A DNA stretch of 64,000 bases from Chitinophagales bacterium (GTDB taxonomy: Bacteria; Bacteroidota; Bacteroidia; Chitinophagales; UBA10324): positions 199,530 through 263,529 of the forward strand of contig JACDDS010000002.1 of assembly GCA_013816805.1 (NCBI GenBank), written 5' to 3'. A program made the position numbers and the translations under genes. Position 1 is the first letter of the stretch. Each line of letters opens with the position of its first letter. Positions 25,181-34,153 of the stretch are shown here, one piece after another. The notes below the pieces were generated by a model that ran no database searches, was not told the DNA's origin, and saw only the letters and a program-made list of their open reading frames with translations.

Positions 25181-26514
25181 AGGTTTTCATTTTTTGTTTT
25201 TAAATTTTTAACTCTCAACTTCCCTGTCAACAACTGCTGCATCAATCCCTTCTTCTGCTCTTTCAATTTTTCCAATTCACTTTTTAGAAGTTGTATTTCT
25301 TTATCTGCTGACTGCATCAACTCTGCAATTGCATTTTGTTCCTCAATAGGTGGAACCGGGATTTGAAGTTTTTGAAATTCTGTTTGCCCGATTGTTTTGT
25401 TCCTTCCAGCTCCTCCTGGAGAGGCAACTCCGAGTAAATACTTTCCTCTCGGAGAACTGAAATAATAAAGCAAGAAATCCAAGTTCATTACTCCTTTTTT
25501 AGGCTTGTACATTGGAAATCTATGAGAAGCAATCATTCCATTTTCAGCCATTGTTGTTTTAGCAATTGCATGTTCCCATGCAAACACAATATTGAAAATG
25601 AAACAATCGGGCTCAACCCAGAAAACCGATTTCTCTCCAATGTCTTTACCTGATTTGAGTTCTTTATGAAAAATCCCTTTTACGTGTGATCTTATTCCAA
25701 TTTCACGATACATCTGTATTAGCTCAGGTGAAAATGCCGTACGAACTCGCTTAGTTACATTCGAAATGAAATCCATTTTCCATTCTTCATTAAATCCATT
25801 GATCCGCTCCTTGCCTATAAGTAAGACCTGCATGAGCCATTTTTTGTTCAGTTGTTTCTGGATGATGAGTGATTGCATTTTGGTGATGGCATTATCCCAA
25901 GTGGTAAGAAGTTTTGCAATGGACTGCTGCTGTGCGAGCGGAGGAAGTGGAATCTTGATCTCAGCCAAATGTGTTTTTGAAATGCTGTAAACTGAGATGC
26001 CCTGTGCAAATCGTTTAAGTGAGTTTGAAACCTTGGGGTGATTGAAAATGTAAGTGCGAAAGCCTTGTGCGGTGTTTCCATTTTTATCCCGTGCGGCAAT
26101 CGTATGCAAGCCACTGATAATTTTTTTGTCCTTCACATTTTTCAGTTCAACACATTCTGCAACTCCTTCATAATCTTCTGATGCATCAGCAATGATCAAA
26201 TCACCGTCTTGCAAGAGTGGAAATTCATCATCCTCCAAATCTTCTTTGGAGAAAAATCCATCAATCAAAAACGGAACTCTGTTATCCAAATCAAAATCTA
26301 CAATTTCGTTTTCAAACTTGGCATGTATATCACCGTAGTGGATGTACAGCAATTCACCATTGTCCTTTTCACTGGTGAGATCATCTCTTGAAAAAGAAAA
26401 TGTCGAGAGGAACTTAAACACTGAACCAAACTCTGTCCATTTCCAATCTTCGGGAATCGAGTTTGGCTCAGGTCTATTGAGATTGCTTTTCTTTATCTCT
26501 TCCACTGCTTTCAT
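25177..26514 (-). CDS. hsdS: type I restriction enzyme specificity subunit, full size
   Basis: A 445-residue HsdS with two target-recognition domains and two conserved helical regions. The first domain (residues ~20-200) ends SKTHLAEIKIPLPPLAQQQSIAKLL; the second (~230-400) ends FQKLQIPVPPIEEQNAIAELM. Each is followed by the coiled-coil spacer helix. Each domain reads one half of a bipartite DNA site for the M2S1 methylase and the R2M2S1 nuclease. It starts 42 nt after the Fic stop and its stop overlaps the DUF3010-like start. A second, half-size HsdS is at the head of the operon, so two alternative specificities are possible. Confidence 0.95.
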   Translation of the reverse strand: MKAVEEIKKSNLNRPEPNSIPEDWKWTEFGSVFKFLSTFSFSRDDLTSEKDNGELLYIHYGDIHAKFENEIVDFDLDNRVPFLIDGFFSKEDLEDDEFPLLQDGDLIIADASEDYEGVAECVELKNVKDKKIISGLHTIAARDKNGNTAQGFRTYIFNHPKVSNSLKRFAQGISVYSISKTHLAEIKIPLPPLAQQQSIAKLLTTWDNAITKMQSLIIQKQLNKKWLMQVLLIGKERINGFNEEWKMDFISNVTKRVRTAFSPELIQMYREIGIRSHVKGIFHKELKSGKDIGEKSVFWVEPDCFIFNIVFAWEHAIAKTTMAENGMIASHRFPMYKPKKGVMNLDFLLYYFSSPRGKYLLGVASPGGAGRNKTIGQTEFQKLQIPVPPIEEQNAIAELMQSADKEIQLLKSELEKLKEQKKGLMQQLLTGKLRVKNLKTKNENL

Positions 26515-26556
26515 TTCAAATAATCATTGAGGTGATTGAGAACAAATTCTTTAGTA

Positions 26557-27915
26557 TTATTTAATTTGTTTGATTTGGTCCATGACATGCCTAATTACAG
26601 GCCCGGTAATTTTCCGTAATTCATCTTCAGGAAGTTTCGTTCCGTAAGGCAAACTCAACGGTTGTTGCGAGTTCTGCTCAGTGTTAATGGTGTAGTTGAA
26701 TTCATTGAAGTACACGTCGATACTCAGCAAGAACGAATTGGCAGAAACAATTTTTTTAAACCCTTTCAATTCATAATTGTAGCGAATGTGTCCTAACTTT
26801 TTTCCTTGTGCTCTCAGGTCATTTTCCAGCCATTTTATTTTTAGTTGATCCCATTCACTATCTTTTGTGCCGACAGATCTTTTTAAATCTTCGCCATCAA
26901 TTTCAAACTCAATTTTTCGGTCGGTAGTAAAGAAAAAATCTTTTAGCGCTTCGCATTTTTCTTCAATCAATATAAAAAGAGGAATGATGTTTTGAGCCAT
27001 AGCGTTACAGATATTTTCGGAATTTGCTGCAATAGTTAAAACATTTTCTCCTCTTAATTCTGCTTTGAGTAATGTAAGTTCTTTATCCAAATCATCAGCT
27101 TCTTCTATACTTTCTCCCTTTGCTGCTTTGATGGCAATTCCCAAAGACCACTGTAGTTCTTCACCTATGTAGAATAGGAAAGATTCAAGATCACCGGTGT
27201 CCGCTTTGTTCAATGCGGTGAGGTATCCTTTTTTATCTTTCGATTTGATGATGACAGGTGGGAAATTAGTTTTCAGCAGAATGAAGTTCATGAGCAACCG
27301 TGCAATGCGACCATTGCCATCATCGAAAGGATGGATGCGAACAAACTTGTAATGCAGTTGTGCTGCAAGTGATACCGGCACCATGTGTTCAAACGAAGCC
27401 TGTTTATGCCATGCTAAGAGGTCGCCCATCAGCGCTGGAGTTTCTTCCGGAGAGGCATAGTGAAAGATTTCACCGTTTTGCAGCCGGACAGAGTTGGGAA
27501 ATTTCTTGTATTCACCCGGAGTAATTTCTCTTCGTGTAGGTTGTCCATCCGGTGTAATGGCTTCTTTCCAAAACGGACGTACCAGGATCACTTCATTTAA
27601 CTGGCGAATAAAATTTTCTGTCAGGTCACGCTCCTTATCATTTGCCAGTTCATAGATCATTTTCACTGCGACATCATGTGCTTCCATTTCATCATACTCA
27701 CGCTTATCATGGTCGCCGGTGGTTTTACCGAAAATGAGAAGTAATTCAGTTTGACCATAGGTGAGTGTATTACCTTCGATGTGATTGGAATTGTAATTCC
27801 ATTCGAGCCGGAATTTTTTCCAAAGGCGATCTTCATCTTCGCGCTTCAGAGGTTGGTGTTTTGCGAGTTGACCTTTTAGCTCATCTGCTTTTTGATAGAG
27901 TTCTTTTATAGTCAT
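26557..27915 (-). CDS. Fic-domain protein (class II) in the restriction operon
   Basis: A 452-residue Fic protein. The active-site motif HPFDDGNGRIAR is at residues 195-206, with catalytic H195. The N-terminal inhibitory helix motif SNHIEGN is at 43-49, with E47 positioned to block ATP binding, which makes this class II. Fic enzymes usually transfer AMP from ATP to a hydroxyl group of a protein. The C-terminal ~200 residues, beyond the Fic core, are unassigned. It lies 11 nt after hsdM and 42 nt before hsdS. Fic genes are known inside type I restriction operons of many bacteria, but their target there is not settled. Confidence 0.93.
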   Translation of the reverse strand: MTIKELYQKADELKGQLAKHQPLKREDEDRLWKKFRLEWNYNSNHIEGNTLTYGQTELLLIFGKTTGDHDKREYDEMEAHDVAVKMIYELANDKERDLTENFIRQLNEVILVRPFWKEAITPDGQPTRREITPGEYKKFPNSVRLQNGEIFHYASPEETPALMGDLLAWHKQASFEHMVPVSLAAQLHYKFVRIHPFDDGNGRIARLLMNFILLKTNFPPVIIKSKDKKGYLTALNKADTGDLESFLFYIGEELQWSLGIAIKAAKGESIEEADDLDKELTLLKAELRGENVLTIAANSENICNAMAQNIIPLFILIEEKCEALKDFFFTTDRKIEFEIDGEDLKRSVGTKDSEWDQLKIKWLENDLRAQGKKLGHIRYNYELKGFKKIVSANSFLLSIDVYFNEFNYTINTEQNSQQPLSLPYGTKLPEDELRKITGPVIRHVMDQIKQIK

Positions 27916-27926
27916 AAGGTTTTGGA

Positions 27927-29432
27927 TTAAAATCCTAATTCACTGAGGTATGATTTCATTTTATTTTTTACCTCGACAAGTTCATTTTCAAGAGTATCAA
28001 TTTCCTTTTGCACAACCTTAATATCCACTTCAGCTTCCTCTTCAAATGTATCCACGTAGCGGGGAATGTTCAGGTTGTAATCATTCTCTTTGATTTCTTC
28101 AGGAGAAGCAACATGCGCATACTTCGGTACATCTTCACGAGTGCCACTGCGGAAAGCATTGTAGGTGCTCACAATTTTTTCAATGTCCTGTGTACGCAGG
28201 CGGTTTTGATTTTTACCCTGCTCATATTCTTTGCTCGCATCAATAAACAGAACATCTTTGGTTTGCTTGCCACGATTGAAAATGAGAATGGCTGCGGGAA
28301 TGCCGGTGCCAAAGAAGAGGTTTGATGGCAAACCGATCACGGCTTCAAGAAGATTTTCTTCGATAAAGCTCTGGCGAATTCTGCCCTCACTGCTGCCACG
28401 AAACAAAACACCGTGAGGCACCACCACACCCACCTTCCCGTGCGTTTCGTAGGTGCTCTCGATCATGTGCGTGATGAAGGCATAATCACCTTTACTCTTA
28501 GGTGGTACGCCGCGCCAAAATCTTTTGTACTGATCAGATGATGCAGAATCCGCTCCCCACTTGTCTAAGCTGAAGGGAGGATTAGCAACTACAATGTCAA
28601 ACTTCATGAGATGATCTCCTTCGAGCAACTTGGGGTTGTTGAGTGTATCGCCCCATTCAATGTCTGCGTTATCCATTTCGTGCAGGAACATGTTCATGCG
28701 GCACAATGCCCAGGTGCTACCGTTGTTCTCCTGACCATAGAGTGAAAAATTCTTGCTGCCTACTTCTTTACCAACACGAATGAGTAATGAGCCGGAACCA
28801 CAAGTAGGATCAGAAATTCGTGCGCCGGGTTTTGGTTGCAAAAGTTTTGCGAGCAACTGAGCCACTTCTTTTGGCGTGTAAAATTCACCACCTTTCTTGC
28901 CTGCATCGCTGGCGAAGTTGCCAATCAGAAACTCATAAGCATTGCCAATGATGTCGTGGTCATCGAGGTGTGAAGGACGCAGATCAAGTTTTTCATTTGC
29001 GAAATCATTGAGCAAATTTTTCAGCCGGAGATTACGCTCCTTAACCGGACCTAAATTGTTTGAGTTGAAATCAATGTTCCTAAACACACCTTCCAGCTTC
29101 GTGCGATTGGCCTCTTCCAAATCATTCAACGCAGTGTTGATGAGTTCACCGAGGTTGCCTTCATTGCGCCGATCATAGAGGTAATCAAAGGTGCTGTGAT
29201 CGGGAACAACGAAGCGCTCGTGCTTCATGGCACGATCCGTTCTCTCAGGATCATCGTTGTATTTTCTCATGTACTCTTCGCGCTTGTCTTTCCAAACATC
29301 GCTTAGGTATTTGATGAAGAGCATGGTGAGAATGTAGTCCTTGTATTGAGCAGGATCTATTACGCCGCGAAAGGTGTCGCACGCTTTCCATACCATGTTG
29401 TTGATCTCAGATTGGGAAATTTTTGTTGCCAT
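27927..29432 (-). CDS. hsdM: type I restriction enzyme M subunit (N6-adenine methyltransferase)
   Basis: A 501-residue methylase with an N-terminal helical HsdM domain and the catalytic core. The AdoMet loop is DPTCGSGSLL at 208-217 and the catalytic motif NPPF is at 284-287, both intact. FYTPKEVAQLL upstream is typical of HsdM. It methylates adenine in both halves of the site read by HsdS. The C-terminal end has a coiled coil (EEEAEVDIKVVQKEIDTLE). It follows the half-size HsdS with a 1-nt gap and precedes fic by 11 nt. Confidence 0.97.
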   Translation of the reverse strand: MATKISQSEINNMVWKACDTFRGVIDPAQYKDYILTMLFIKYLSDVWKDKREEYMRKYNDDPERTDRAMKHERFVVPDHSTFDYLYDRRNEGNLGELINTALNDLEEANRTKLEGVFRNIDFNSNNLGPVKERNLRLKNLLNDFANEKLDLRPSHLDDHDIIGNAYEFLIGNFASDAGKKGGEFYTPKEVAQLLAKLLQPKPGARISDPTCGSGSLLIRVGKEVGSKNFSLYGQENNGSTWALCRMNMFLHEMDNADIEWGDTLNNPKLLEGDHLMKFDIVVANPPFSLDKWGADSASSDQYKRFWRGVPPKSKGDYAFITHMIESTYETHGKVGVVVPHGVLFRGSSEGRIRQSFIEENLLEAVIGLPSNLFFGTGIPAAILIFNRGKQTKDVLFIDASKEYEQGKNQNRLRTQDIEKIVSTYNAFRSGTREDVPKYAHVASPEEIKENDYNLNIPRYVDTFEEEAEVDIKVVQKEIDTLENELVEVKNKMKSYLSELGF

Positions 29433-29433
29433 A

Positions 29434-29991
29434 TTATTTCTGAATTAGTTGGTTGAAAAGTGATGAATAGAATTGTTCCTTTTTTTGAAGCAACTGTTTT
29501 GTGATTTGTTTTTCGCGCTGCCAATGTTGTATGAATACGATAATTCTTTTCTGCTTTTCGATTGACGGAATCGGGATAGTGATTTCGGCCAAATCCTTTT
29601 TGCTTATGTGCGGGACGGTTGTAGTTCCGGCAAGCGATTTTAATAAGTTTTGGGTTTTGATGTCGTTAAGAAAAATAGTAAGATAATCCGGAAGCACCTG
29701 GGAGATATCCGGCTTCACAATGAAGAAAAGTGATGAGGCTACAGCCGGACCAAAGGAGCCGTCGTACTTGATGGCCTTATTACTCACACCTTTGGAGGCT
29801 ATAAGGATATCATTTTTCTGAAGAATATGATTAGGTGAAACCTTATCTACTGGAAGGAATGTATTAAAAGAATGGTGGCGCAGTTCAGTTACAAGATTTA
29901 TACCTTGCAGGTAAATAATATCTCCGGTCGGGACTGGATTTTCATAAAGACCAAACTGAAGTGCAGCGACTTGCTGGAGTTGAAAAATCAA
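29434..29991 (-). CDS. half-size HsdS-like specificity protein at the operon head
   Basis: A 185-residue protein with one target-recognition domain and one spacer helix: LQQVAALQFGLYENP at the start, ISKKDLAEITIPIPSIEKQKRI as the domain end, then a Lys/Gln-rich coiled coil. Single-domain S proteins of this size occur in Bacteroidota and can work as dimers on a symmetrical bipartite site. The start is TTG at 29991, because an upstream ATG runs straight into a stop. It is the first gene of the operon, and a 26-nt perfect palindrome lies 58 bp upstream. It could also be a truncated remnant, but its boundaries look natural. Confidence 0.8.
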   Translation of the reverse strand: MIFQLQQVAALQFGLYENPVPTGDIIYLQGINLVTELRHHSFNTFLPVDKVSPNHILQKNDILIASKGVSNKAIKYDGSFGPAVASSLFFIVKPDISQVLPDYLTIFLNDIKTQNLLKSLAGTTTVPHISKKDLAEITIPIPSIEKQKRIIVFIQHWQREKQITKQLLQKKEQFYSSLFNQLIQK

Positions 29992-30048
29992 TTTAATTCA
30001 TATTATCTAAATACAAAATTCAGAATTTTCTAATTTCTGATTGATATT

Positions 30049-30074
30049 TATTATTTTATTTAAATAAAATAATA
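30049..30074. promoter_or_regulatory. 26-nt perfect AT palindrome upstream of the restriction operon
   Basis: Two 13-nt arms without a spacer (centre between 30061 and 30062) consist only of A and T. It lies 58 nt before the first gene of the restriction operon and 90 nt after the mnmE stop. It may be an operator for a repressor, or a cruciform or terminator for mnmE. In AT-rich intergenic DNA such symmetry can also arise by chance, though 13 matching pairs are unusual. Confidence 0.4.
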
Positions 30075-30164
30075 TTAATTACTTGATTATCAGGATTAAT
30101 AATTCTTTAACCAAAAAACTGCAGAAAAATCTTTGCTGATGCCAAACCTGTGAGAAAGACTAGA

Positions 30165-31532
30165 CTATTTCCCGATACAAAACTTCGAAAATATCGACCC
30201 TAAAATATCTTCTGTAGTCACTTCACCGGTGATTTCCCCTAAGGCATTCAATGCCCGCCTGATATCAGCCGCAAAGAGCTCTCCGGAAGCATCTGATTGC
30301 AAAGAATGAAAAACATCTTCCAGCGCCTGGTCTGCCTTCGAAAGCGCTTCATAATGCCGCACGTTGGTGACAATGGTTTTATCGCCTGCCTGTGCATCAC
30401 CGGCAACAAGTGAGACCAGCTTTTTTCTTAAAAAGTCGAGGTGTATTTTCTGTTTCGCAGAAACAAAAATCAGGTTCTCAATATTCAAATATTGGTTCTC
30501 TAAATTGTTATTCCGCTGAGCATCTATTTTGTTACCTGTTACCACCACAGCGGCTTTTCCTTGCGGTAACTTTGACAATTCATTTAGCAGTTCCTCACGG
30601 TCCATTTCGTTTACATCAAAAACGTAGAGCAGCACCGTTGACTGACTTATTTTTTCCATTGTTTTTTCAACGCCCAGCTTCTCAATCACGTCCGTAGCTT
30701 CACGGATACCGGCGGTATCGATGAGCCGGAATAAAACTCCATCAATATTGACCACCTCTTCAATAGCATCCCGCGTGGTACCGGGAATCTCCGAGACAAT
30801 AGCCCGCTCTTCGTTCAGCAATGCATTCAGCAATGTTGATTTGCCGGCATTAGGCCTTCCCGCAATTACGGTTGTAACGCCGTGACGGATCACGTTTCCC
30901 AGCCGGAAAGAACTTTTAAGATGCAGCAGATGATCTCTCAGACTTAAGATCAGTCCGGTAAGCTCGTTGCGATTTGCGAACTGCACATTTTCTTCTGCAA
31001 AATCCAGTTCGAGCTCAATTAAGGAAGCAAAATGGATCAACTCCTCACGAAGCTTTTTTATTTCGGCAGAAAACCCACCGCGCATGTGGTTCATTGCAGC
31101 CCGGTGTGCGCTGTCCGAATCGGCTGCAATCAGGTCAGCCACCGCTTCAGCCTGCGAGAGATCGAACTTACCGTTTAGAAAAGCACGCTGCGTAAACTCT
31201 CCTGCCCCCGCAGCCCGTGCTCCGAGATCAATGAATAACCGTATTATTTTTTGCACGATGAAGGAGGAGCCATGGGTGGAAATTTCGACTATATGCTCTC
31301 CCGTATAGGAATGCGGCGCTTTAAAAATGCCAATCACCACTTCATCGATTACGGTATCATCTTCTGTAATTTTTCCAAAATGAAGCGTATGGGATGGCTG
31401 ATCTGAGAGTTTTTTTCCTTTGAAAATTTTATCAGCGAGTGTAATTGATTCTTTCCCGGACAGGCGGATCACTGCAAGGGCACTTATTCCGGGTGGAGTG
31501 GATAGTGCAACTATAGTGTCTTGATGATCCAT
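30165..31532 (-). CDS. mnmE: tRNA uridine-34 modification GTPase MnmE
   Basis: A 455-residue protein with the three MnmE parts: an N-terminal tetrahydrofolate-binding domain (DTIVALSTPPGISALAVIRLSG), a helical domain split around the GTPase, and the G domain with AGRPNAGKST (G1), IPGTTRD (G2) and NKID (G4). The C-terminus is FCIGK, whose cysteine is required for activity. With MnmG it installs the carboxymethylaminomethyl or related group at U34 of certain tRNAs. Length is normal. It stands alone, about 115 bp downstream of purH on the same strand. Confidence 0.97.
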   Translation of the reverse strand: MDHQDTIVALSTPPGISALAVIRLSGKESITLADKIFKGKKLSDQPSHTLHFGKITEDDTVIDEVVIGIFKAPHSYTGEHIVEISTHGSSFIVQKIIRLFIDLGARAAGAGEFTQRAFLNGKFDLSQAEAVADLIAADSDSAHRAAMNHMRGGFSAEIKKLREELIHFASLIELELDFAEENVQFANRNELTGLILSLRDHLLHLKSSFRLGNVIRHGVTTVIAGRPNAGKSTLLNALLNEERAIVSEIPGTTRDAIEEVVNIDGVLFRLIDTAGIREATDVIEKLGVEKTMEKISQSTVLLYVFDVNEMDREELLNELSKLPQGKAAVVVTGNKIDAQRNNNLENQYLNIENLIFVSAKQKIHLDFLRKKLVSLVAGDAQAGDKTIVTNVRHYEALSKADQALEDVFHSLQSDASGELFAADIRRALNALGEITGEVTTEDILGSIFSKFCIGK

Positions 31533-31648
31533 GAAATATTATTTATAGATGATAAAATCCAGAGTCGCCTTATCATTATTTCTTAATTAATTTATAGAAA
31601 AATTAACCTCAAGGAGACCATAATGGATACAAGAATATGTTACATTCT

Positions 31649-33202
31649 TCAATGCCTGAAGTGCCGTAAGCCTGTAAATACCATCGGCATTTGATATTCA
31701 TTGCATAGGTTTATGGAATCCTGGTCTCTTATAGATCCGCCGGGTTGCAGAATGGCATTAATACCTTCTGCATGTGCTAATTCCACCCAATCATTAAATG
31801 GGAAAAAAGCATCTGAAGCCAGCACGCTGTCCTTAAGATCAAGATGGAATGCTTTTGCCCTTGCAATTGCCTGCTTTAATGCATCGATCCGTGAAGTTTG
31901 ACCGCATCCCATTCCTATAAGTTGCTTTCCTTTTACAATAGCTATGGCATTCGACTTTAAATGCTTTACACATTTCTCTGCAAACAGCAAATCGGTAACC
32001 TGGTTTTTGGATGGATGATTTTGTGTAACTATTTTCAATGTCTCTTCTGAAGAAAGCAGTTCGTCCCTGCTTTGTTCAATGATTCCGTTCAGCAGACTTT
32101 TAAAAACTTTATTTCCGGTTTCATTCCCCTGATTCTTCGTCACTTCTTTTCGCAAAAGGATTATCCGGTTTTTCTTTTGTCTAAGGATTTGCAGAGCACC
32201 TTCATCGTACCCAGAAGCAATGATAATTTCAAAAAATATCCCGTTAATTTTTCCAGCAAGAGCTTCGATAATTCGTTGGTTAAAAATAATAATTCCTCCA
32301 AAGGCAGAAACCGGATCAGCTGCCAAAGCTTTATTCCAGGCCTCTACTACATCCTCTGCTTCAGCAACTCCGCAGGCATTTGTATGCTTAATGATGGCGC
32401 AGGCGGGAACCTTAAATTCATCAATTAAATCAAAGGCCGCATCTATATCTGCCAGGTTATTATAAGATAGTTCTTTACCATTAAGCTGCTCGTAAAGAAG
32501 GTCTGTTTCACCATAAAAAATACCTTTTTGGTGTGGATTTTCTCCATACCGGAGATTTTTAAAATGATTAATGCTTTTTTTAAAGGTTGTGATCTTGCCC
32601 GCCCGGTTGAAATAATTAAAGATCAGGGTATCGTAAGAAGACGATACTGCAAACGCTTTAGCAGCAAAAAGCTGGCGGTCTTCCTTCGAAGTAATTCCAG
32701 ATTTTTCCTCTAAAAGCATAAAAAGGTTTTCATATTCTTCCCGGGACGGGCAAACAAGTACATCATTAAAATTTTTTGCAGCGGCACGAATAAGCGCGAT
32801 GCCTCCAATATCTATTTTTTCTATAATTGTGAATTCATCAGTGGTGGAAGCCACCGTAGTTTCGAACGGATAAAGGTCCACAATCACCAGGTCTATTTGG
32901 GGAATCATATGTTCGTGCATCTGGTGTACATCATCTGATAATTCCCGCCTTCCTAAAATTCCTCCGAAGATTTTAGGGTGAAGGGTCTTTACCCTGCCGC
33001 CAAGTATCTCAGGAAAATGAGTTAATTCTTCTACTTCCGTAACCAGAACATTTAAAGATTTAATAAAGGATGCCGTGCCGCCAGTTGAAATTATCTGTAC
33101 ACCTGATTCATATAGCTTTTTTACAACTGGTTCCAAACCGTCTTTGTGATATACCGAAATCAGTGCTGTTTTAATTTTCACTTCGTCCATGGATTGGTAC
33201 AA
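31649..33202 (-). CDS. purH: bifunctional AICAR formyltransferase / IMP cyclohydrolase
   Basis: A 517-residue enzyme for the last two steps of purine synthesis. The N-terminal MGS-like cyclohydrolase shows ALISVYHKDGLEPVV and ISTGGTASF; the C-terminal formyltransferase has the catalytic KHTNACGVA. The end HFRH is the usual C-terminus. The start may be 33202 or the ATG at 33190 (MDEVKIK). purE and purK are in the same window but 23 kb away, so the purine genes are dispersed. No purine riboswitch-like structure was noticed in the short upstream gap. Confidence 0.97.
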   Translation of the reverse strand: MYQSMDEVKIKTALISVYHKDGLEPVVKKLYESGVQIISTGGTASFIKSLNVLVTEVEELTHFPEILGGRVKTLHPKIFGGILGRRELSDDVHQMHEHMIPQIDLVIVDLYPFETTVASTTDEFTIIEKIDIGGIALIRAAAKNFNDVLVCPSREEYENLFMLLEEKSGITSKEDRQLFAAKAFAVSSSYDTLIFNYFNRAGKITTFKKSINHFKNLRYGENPHQKGIFYGETDLLYEQLNGKELSYNNLADIDAAFDLIDEFKVPACAIIKHTNACGVAEAEDVVEAWNKALAADPVSAFGGIIIFNQRIIEALAGKINGIFFEIIIASGYDEGALQILRQKKNRIILLRKEVTKNQGNETGNKVFKSLLNGIIEQSRDELLSSEETLKIVTQNHPSKNQVTDLLFAEKCVKHLKSNAIAIVKGKQLIGMGCGQTSRIDALKQAIARAKAFHLDLKDSVLASDAFFPFNDWVELAHAEGINAILQPGGSIRDQDSINLCNEYQMPMVFTGLRHFRH

Positions 33203-33274
33203 TTGCTGTAAAAAAACAGATCGTTCGGGTTAGCCAGAATCTTTCTGGAATTTACTTTAATCAAATTTATCGTA

Positions 33275-34048
33275 CTATTCTAACACTTTACTCTCTCCTA
33301 AAACAGGAATGGGTTTTATTTTAAGAGTCTTTTTTAAACTGACATTTCCTGATGCGAATTTATTAATATGCGCTATGGCCTCTTCTACATCATCAGTAAC
33401 CAGCAGCAGTTTCAGGTCTTCACTTGAAATGGTGCTGATGGTTAACATCTGTTCAATAAAAGTCATCATAGTCTGCCAGTAAGATTTTCCCATAAGTATT
33501 ACGGGGAAATTTTCCAGTTTTTTAGTTTGTATAAGGGTAATGGTTTCAAAAAGCTCATCCATAGTGCCAAAGCCACCAGGCATTACCACAAATGAATAGG
33601 AGTATTTAAGCAGTAAGAACTTACGCACAAAAAAGTGATCGAGTGTAATCCATCTGTCCAGGTATGGATTCGGCTCCTGTTCCATCTGCAGCTTTATATT
33701 GCACCCAACAGATGCACCGCCGGCGTCTTTTGCACCCCGGTTTGCCGCTTCCATTATACCCGGGCCACCCCCGGTCATTACAGTGAACCCAAGGTTAGCT
33801 AAAGCGCTGCCCATTTGGCGGGCAAGCATGTAATATTGATGGTCTTCTTTAAAACGAGCGGAGCCGAAGACAGTGACACAGGGCCCTACAAAGTGCAGCG
33901 TCCGGAATCCTTTGATAAATTCTTTCATAACCTCGAAAACAAAACCCAGTTCTTTTAGCCGTGCATGCGGCCCTTCTAGAGACCAGCTTTCCATTCCATT
34001 TGAAGCTGCACTTTTTTCTGAAGGTTGTGCTTTAAAGCTTTTTTCCAT
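33275..34048 (-). CDS. LOG-family (TIGR00730) Rossmann-fold nucleotide phosphoribohydrolase
   Basis: A 257-residue protein with both LOG motifs: GGGPGIMEAANRGA and PGGFGTMDELFE. Family members hydrolyse cytokinin-like riboside monophosphates or nucleoside monophosphates to base and ribose phosphate. The polar N-terminal ~40 residues precede the Rossmann core. It is on the same strand as purH, 70 bp upstream of it, and divergent from the pseudouridine synthase gene. Confidence 0.9.
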   Translation of the reverse strand: MEKSFKAQPSEKSAASNGMESWSLEGPHARLKELGFVFEVMKEFIKGFRTLHFVGPCVTVFGSARFKEDHQYYMLARQMGSALANLGFTVMTGGGPGIMEAANRGAKDAGGASVGCNIKLQMEQEPNPYLDRWITLDHFFVRKFLLLKYSYSFVVMPGGFGTMDELFETITLIQTKKLENFPVILMGKSYWQTMMTFIEQMLTISTISSEDLKLLLVTDDVEEAIAHINKFASGNVSLKKTLKIKPIPVLGESKVLE

Positions 34049-34153
34049 TCACGTTACTTAAAAAAAAGACGTAAATATAAGTTAACAGCAGTAGCCGATG
34101 CAGATATGATGATTTCCGGAAATTAAAAGTGATGTGTTATTTTTGAAGAATTT

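Noticed and set aside
19628-29991. BREX or Pgl system
   Set aside because: A kinase and methylase are present, but there is no PglZ, BrxC or BrxL; the HsdM/HsdS/HsdR set is plainly type I restriction.
25177-29991. Phase-variable inversion between the two HsdS genes
   Set aside because: No invertase gene is nearby, and the domain ends are similar only at protein level; I could not find long identical inverted repeats.
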